From: HGM04593 sp045634365
Lineage (GTDB): Bacteria; Bacteroidota; Bacteroidia; Bacteroidales; Bacteroidaceae
NCBI GenBank assembly: GCA_045634365.1
Contig: JAZRAC010000071.1
Span: 1-8,680, forward strand
DNA length: 8,680 nucleotides
Direction: 5' to 3'
The notes beneath the pieces are model-generated. The model was not told the origin of the DNA. It saw only the letters and a list, made by a program, of their open reading frames with translations, and ran no database searches. Shown one piece after another: positions 6,736-8,680 of the stretch. The translations under genes and the position numbers were made by a program. Positions within the stretch are counted from its first letter, which is position 1; each line of letters begins with the position of its first letter.

Positions 6736-6978
6736 GAAAACCGGAGTTTTCGGAGTCCATATAAAAGAGTGTCACCATCGGCAACACCGGGGCAAATCGG
6801 GGACGCTGGGAGGCTCTACGTGTCCGCTGGGTGCTGCACCTCATCTGCACATCATCAAGAGGGTACCGCCGTTGAGGTGGGTACGGTCGGCAATTCATGC
6901 CGTTAGGGTGTCGGTGGTGTTGTACATTGCCGAGTTTTCAACAGACCGAAAACCGAGGTTTCCGAGACAATATAAAAA
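6736..6978. repeat. Pair of about 32-bp imperfect direct repeats flanking a GC-rich core
   Basis: The segment 6736-6767 (beginning GAAAACCGGAG, ending ATATAAAAG) is repeated imperfectly at 6948-6978 (beginning GAAAACCGAGG, ending ATATAAAAA). Each copy is associated with a GAAAAC/GTTTTC hairpin: 6736-6741 with 6746-6751, and 6934-6939 with 6948-6953. The 180 bp between is GC-rich and contains GGTGCTGCACC (6830-6840), CGGCA/TGCCG (6888-6892 and 6898-6902) and CGGCAAT/ATTGCCG (6888-6894 and 6926-6932). I see no credible gene anywhere from 6519 to 7201. Confidence 0.6.
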
Positions 6979-7068
6979 CGCGCGCGAAATATGATGCCGA
7001 AATCATTTTTTCATGTTGTCGGCAACCGAAATCAAATCACAGGAACTACGGCACTTTACGCCAATCCG

Positions 7069-7108
7069 ACATTCATTATAATGAATCTATATTCATAAAA
7101 ATGAATGT
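7069..7108. promoter_or_regulatory. Nested palindrome cluster, probable operator
   Basis: ATTCATTATAATGAAT (7071-7086) is a perfect 16-bp palindrome. ATTCAT (7091-7096) and ATGAAT (7101-7106) form a second dyad. The outer arms ACATTCATT (7069-7077) and AATGAATGT (7100-7108) are also perfectly inverted. Four ATTCAT half-sites in 40 bp, 60-100 bp upstream of the -7 box at 7169, look like binding sites for a dimeric repressor or activator. The HTH protein at 7530 is a candidate ligand. Confidence 0.8.
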
Positions 7109-7140
7109 AACTATTTGATATACAAATAGTTGTTAATAAC
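7109..7140. promoter_or_regulatory. Second dyad AACTATTTG/CAAATAGTT plus GTTAATAAC
   Basis: AACTATTTG (7109-7117) and CAAATAGTT (7123-7131) are perfect 9-bp complements around ATATA, directly abutting the previous cluster. The 9-base palindrome GTTAATAAC (7132-7140) follows at once. Its sequence is unrelated to the ATTCAT sites, so a second regulator, or an AT-rich opening region, is likely. Confidence 0.75.
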
Positions 7141-7142
7141 TT

Positions 7143-7176
7143 TTTGGCCGGAGCGTTGATGAAAAGTGTATTTTTG
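7143..7176 (+). promoter_or_regulatory. Promoter of the 7202 operon
   Basis: TTTG (7143-7146) and TATTTTTG (7169-7176) match the Bacteroidota TTTG / TAnnTTTG boxes with 22 bases between, near the usual 19-21. The ATG at 7202 lies 26 bases downstream. The operators at 7069-7140 lie immediately upstream. Confidence 0.65.
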
Positions 7177-7201
7177 CCGTGTCATTCAAACGATAAAAAC
7201 A

Positions 7202-7444
7202 ATGGAAAAACAACCGACAACCCCCGGCCTCCTTTCACTGAAGGAGAAGAAAGAGAAATTGGAATCCCTATACACGCGACTACGTGAAGTAAGAGAGGAT
7301 TTTTGCGACCTTTTGAACAAATGCGATCAGGATTGCAATACAATTGGCGAATTTACGGCAAGAGGTGAGTTTCAATCAGCCACGGATGCACTGTCAAAGG
7401 AAATCATCTTCACGCTCGACTTGATGGCCGCTGGCTATCAGTGA
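7202..7444 (+). CDS. Uncharacterised 80-residue coiled-coil-like protein
   Basis: The product is not recognised. Residues 10-45 have a charged heptad-like pattern (SLKEKKEKLESLYTRLREV), suggesting a helical hairpin or coiled coil, and a second helix covers about 58-76. There are three cysteines and no metal-binding pairing. The ATG at 7202 is preferred over an in-frame GTG at 7166 because the upstream codons lie inside the -7 box. It is the first gene behind the operator cluster, so it is probably tightly controlled. Small proteins in this position are often regulators or anti-repressors, but nothing in the sequence demonstrates that here. Confidence 0.65.
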   Translation: MEKQPTTPGLLSLKEKKEKLESLYTRLREVREDFCDLLNKCDQDCNTIGEFTARGEFQSATDALSKEIIFTLDLMAAGYQ

Positions 7445-7529
7445 CGAGAACTCACTCAACATTGTTAAATCAAACATTCCAGCAAACCAATTGCCCTTAT
7501 TATAATATGTATTCAGAATCGCACATTGT

Positions 7530-7898
7530 ATGGATATAGACAAAATAACTGAGTTCCTACATGAACTCGCAGAAAGCGGAGAAGCGAAAATTGAAGTGTC
7601 GTTCAAGTTGGTACGAGAGGAGTGCAAGGAGGATTTGAGGCCTGCACGACCCTATGATACAGAAAAGAGACTCGATGGTTACAGGAGGATAGCAGATTTC
7701 ATCGGATGCAGCGTCGGATTTGTGATGGCCAGTGTGAAACGTGGAGAGTTAAGGACGTACAACATAGGGCGTAAGATATATGCCTACGAAGACGAGATTT
7801 TTGAAGACCTCGCATCTGTACCGTCTGAATCGGCAACAGTACGGAACATTTTCAAGAATAAGGGATATGAAGTGAAAAAACACTATCTTTGCACCTGA
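7530..7898 (+). CDS. Small HTH protein (DUF3853-like / excisionase-like fold)
   Basis: The 122-residue product has a helix-turn-helix at about residues 49-92: GYRRIADFIGCSVGFVMASV, then KRGELRTYNIGRKIYAYEDEI. The pattern of GCS, then a basic turn, then GRKIYAYEDEI at the end of the wing is that of Bacteroidota winged HTH proteins such as the DUF3853 family. The first 40 residues form an acidic helical and strand region of unknown role. It likely binds DNA, and the operators at 7069-7140 or the attP are plausible targets, either as repressor of the 7202 operon or as a directionality factor. It lies 85 bp after the previous gene without a terminator. The ATG at 7530 has no clear ribosome-binding site. 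A promoter-like box overlaps its last codons. Confidence 0.75.
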   Translation: MDIDKITEFLHELAESGEAKIEVSFKLVREECKEDLRPARPYDTEKRLDGYRRIADFIGCSVGFVMASVKRGELRTYNIGRKIYAYEDEIFEDLASVPSESATVRNIFKNKGYEVKKHYLCT

Positions 7899-7959
7899 AA
7901 ACCCGCCGAGATTTTCACCAAATCTTATTGCTGAATTGTACCCGTCAGAACAGGCGGGT
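7884..7959 (+). ncRNA. Candidate short RNA downstream of the HTH gene
   Basis: TATCTTTG (7884-7891) overlaps the end of the HTH gene, and a start near 7898 would give about 65 nt to the terminator. Its 5' end AAAACCCGCC (7898-7907) pairs perfectly over 10 bp with GGCGGGTTTT (7953-7962), so the RNA could close on itself, in competition with the local terminator stem. No good -33 box is seen. The layout resembles 6528-6595. Confidence 0.35.
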
Positions 7960-7966
7960 TTTTCTT
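7940..7966 (+). terminator. Rho-independent terminator after the HTH gene
   Basis: ACCCGTC (7940-7946) pairs with GGCGGGT (7953-7959), with one G-T wobble, around AGAACA, followed by TTTTTCTTTATT. The GGCGGGT arm can alternatively pair with ACCCGCC at 7901-7907. It insulates attP and int from upstream transcription. The 3' arm CAGGCGGGTTTTTC is nearly the same as in the terminator at 6582-6596. Confidence 0.85.
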
Positions 7967-7968
7967 TA

Positions 7969-8008
7969 TTGTGACCCCGATTGTGACCCCGCCCCGTGTT
8001 GTGACCCG
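7969..8008. repeat. Left arm-type sites: three TTGTGACCC(C)G repeats
   Basis: TTGTGACCCCG occurs at 7969-7979 and 7981-7991 (12-bp period), and TTGTGACCCG at 7999-8008. With the two copies at 8199-8221 they flank the tRNA-like core. This is the arrangement of arm sites bound by the N-terminal domain of tyrosine integrases. Confidence 0.85.
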
Positions 8009-8042
8009 GAGGTGGTTTGTAACTTGTTGAGGTTCAAAGTAG

Positions 8043-8067
8043 TAGTCCTGAGGTGAATCGAACACCT
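8043..8067 (-). other. attP core: 3' end of a tRNA gene (T arm and acceptor strand)
   Basis: Read on the minus strand, AGGTG-TTCGATT-CACCT (8067 to 8051) is a perfect 5-bp T stem with a canonical TTCGATT loop. It is followed by CAGGACT (8050-8044), which would be the 3' strand of an acceptor stem, and an A at the discriminator position. No D arm or anticodon arm precedes it, so this is not a tRNA gene. A 3' tRNA end beside an integrase is the classic attP core that restores the host tRNA after integration. The full match to the host attB may extend further. The tRNA species cannot be named from this fragment. Confidence 0.85.
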
Positions 8068-8198
8068 ATCAAAAGTTTAGTTTTTTACGTACGGAAAAGA
8101 AGTATAAAAAAAGGATAGCTAATAATATTGATATTCAAATAGATAGCCGTTTCCTATTTCCGTTCCATTGTCCTTTATTTTCGTTTTTTTTCATTTTT

Positions 8199-8221
8199 TT
8201 GTGACCCCGATTGTGACCCCG
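8199..8221. repeat. Right arm-type sites: two TTGTGACCCCG repeats
   Basis: Exact copies at 8199-8209 and 8211-8221 have the same 12-bp period as the left pair. The stretch 8068-8198 between core and right arm is AT-rich with T runs, as expected for a bend-protein region, and holds no gene. Confidence 0.85.
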
Positions 8222-8242
8222 AACGAAAAAATGTTATCTTTG
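8210..8242 (+). promoter_or_regulatory. Integrase promoter overlapping an arm site
   Basis: TATCTTTG (8235-8242) is an exact TAnnTTTG box. ATTG at 8210-8213 sits 21 bases upstream as the -33 element and is part of the arm site at 8211-8221. Start codon 8271 follows at a normal distance. Integrase bound to that site would block its own promoter. Confidence 0.7.
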
Positions 8243-8270
8243 CAGCGGTACAATTCAAATTCAAGAAGCA

Positions 8271-8680
8271 ATGAGAAATTACACGAAAACCAATCAGAAA
8301 GGCGTGAGGGTTTGGGAGCGGTCGGACGGTCGGCGGCAAATCTACCTTGACATCTACAAAAACGGCAAACGCTATTACGAATGCCTTGACTTGTTTCTTG
8401 TCCCCGAAAAATCCAATGTTGACAAGTTGAATAATGAGGCAAAGATATTGGAGGCGGCAAAGGTGAGAATGGAGCGACTGAAAGAACTTGAAAAGGGTGA
8501 GGCCTATTATACCGAACACGCCGGGGAAATGCTCTTGGAAAAGTGGTTTGAAGAGTACGAAAAGAGTATGCAAAACAAGAGTATCGGAGCGCAAAAGGAC
8601 ACCAAAGCCGCGTTTGCGGTGGCCTTGAAGTATGCAGAAAGCAGGACAAAGGGGAAAGGCACGAAAGACGATGAGAGCAA
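8271..8680 (+). CDS. int: Tyrosine recombinase (integrase), N-terminal part; continues at window position 2
   Basis: The frame opens at ATG 8271 and stays open to the window end, where it joins the segment 1-916 to give 394 residues. Bases 8540-8680 are the duplicated copy of 1-141. Residues about 10-75 form the N-terminal arm-DNA-binding domain: VRVWERSDGRRQIYLDIYK, then NGKRYYECLDLFLVPE, with the strand-strand-strand-helix pattern seen in Bacteroides transposon integrases. This domain would contact the TTGTGACCC repeats. A charged helix (about 52-75) leads into the SAM-like core-binding domain at about 88. The start has no Shine-Dalgarno but lies 29 bases after a TATCTTTG box, and no other in-frame start precedes the domain. 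Confidence 0.94.
   Translation, partial: MRNYTKTNQKGVRVWERSDGRRQIYLDIYKNGKRYYECLDLFLVPEKSNVDKLNNEAKILEAAKVRMERLKELEKGEAYYTEHAGEMLLEKWFEEYEKSMQNKSIGAQKDTKAAFAVALKYAESRTKGKGTKDDES
8540..8680. repeat. Terminal redundancy marking a circular contig (copy 2)
   Basis: Exact duplicate of 1-141 (see that entry). Count this segment only once when using the sequence as a circle. Confidence 0.93.

Noticed and set aside
6897..7118. Reading frame of 73 codons in the structured block
   Set aside because: It runs through palindromes and repeats, has no ribosome-binding site and no protein-like pattern.
7166..7201. Upstream start at 7166 for the 80-residue protein
   Set aside because: Those codons coincide with the TATTTTTG promoter box; ATG 7202 is the sensible start.
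8043..8110. Complete tRNA gene on the minus strand
   Set aside because: Only the T arm and one acceptor strand are present; upstream on the minus strand there is no anticodon or D arm, so it is an attachment core.
8175..8649. Two long minus-strand reading frames near the window end
   Set aside because: They are antisense to the integrase start and to attP, and their translations are low-complexity or lack domain patterns.

Overview
The window is best read as one complete circular element, opened at an arbitrary point. Its first 141 bases (1-141) are repeated exactly as its last 141 (8540-8680). The unique circle is therefore 8,539 bp, and the gene cut by the ends is the integrase. The host looks like a member of the Bacteroidota, probably gut Bacteroidales. 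Several promoter-like boxes fit the TAnnTTTG type of that phylum (8235-8242, 7169-7176, 6528-6535, 7884-7891), and the integrase, excisionase-like and HTH proteins resemble those of Bacteroides mobile elements. All supported genes lie on the + strand.

Integration module (about 7969 round to 916). A 394-residue tyrosine recombinase begins at 8271, crosses the contig junction and ends at 916. About 200 bp upstream is a textbook-like attP. The 3' end of a tRNA gene (T arm plus acceptor strand, minus strand, 8043-8067) is flanked by two groups of a TTGTGACCC(C)G repeat: three copies at 7969-8008 and two at 8199-8221. These look like arm-type integrase sites. The last copy also overlaps the expected -33 region of the integrase promoter.

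Early-type operon (913-3348). An uncharacterised 257-residue protein overlaps the integrase stop by 4 bp. After a 182-bp gap with an inverted repeat come an excisionase-like HTH protein, a VRR-NUC (PD-(D/E)xK) nuclease and an uncharacterised 226-residue protein, all tightly packed. An AT-rich gap (3349-3772) follows, with tandem 12-mers, three 14/15-mer iteron-like repeats, two short hairpins and a further repeat family. It is one of two candidate replication or control regions.

Cargo or structural module (3773-6595). A single 800-residue protein resembles tail (tail-tip/baseplate) proteins of Bacteroidota phages, followed by a 94-residue orphan and a strong terminator. No capsid, portal, terminase, other tail gene, relaxase or recognised Rep is present.

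Control region (6596-7968). A repeat- and hairpin-rich stretch without genes (6596-7068) leads to a dense palindrome cluster (7069-7140), a promoter, a small coiled-coil-like protein, an HTH protein and a second terminator of similar sequence to the first. Both terminators sit less than 90 nt after a TATCTTTGCAC promoter-like box, so each could also belong to a short RNA.

Taken together, this is a small integrative element caught in its excised circular form. The combination of integrase, Xis-like protein, nuclease and one phage-tail-like protein, without the rest of a virion, suggests a phage satellite or a remnant that depends on a helper phage. That interpretation is inference. The circle, the integrase and the attP layout are read directly from the sequence.
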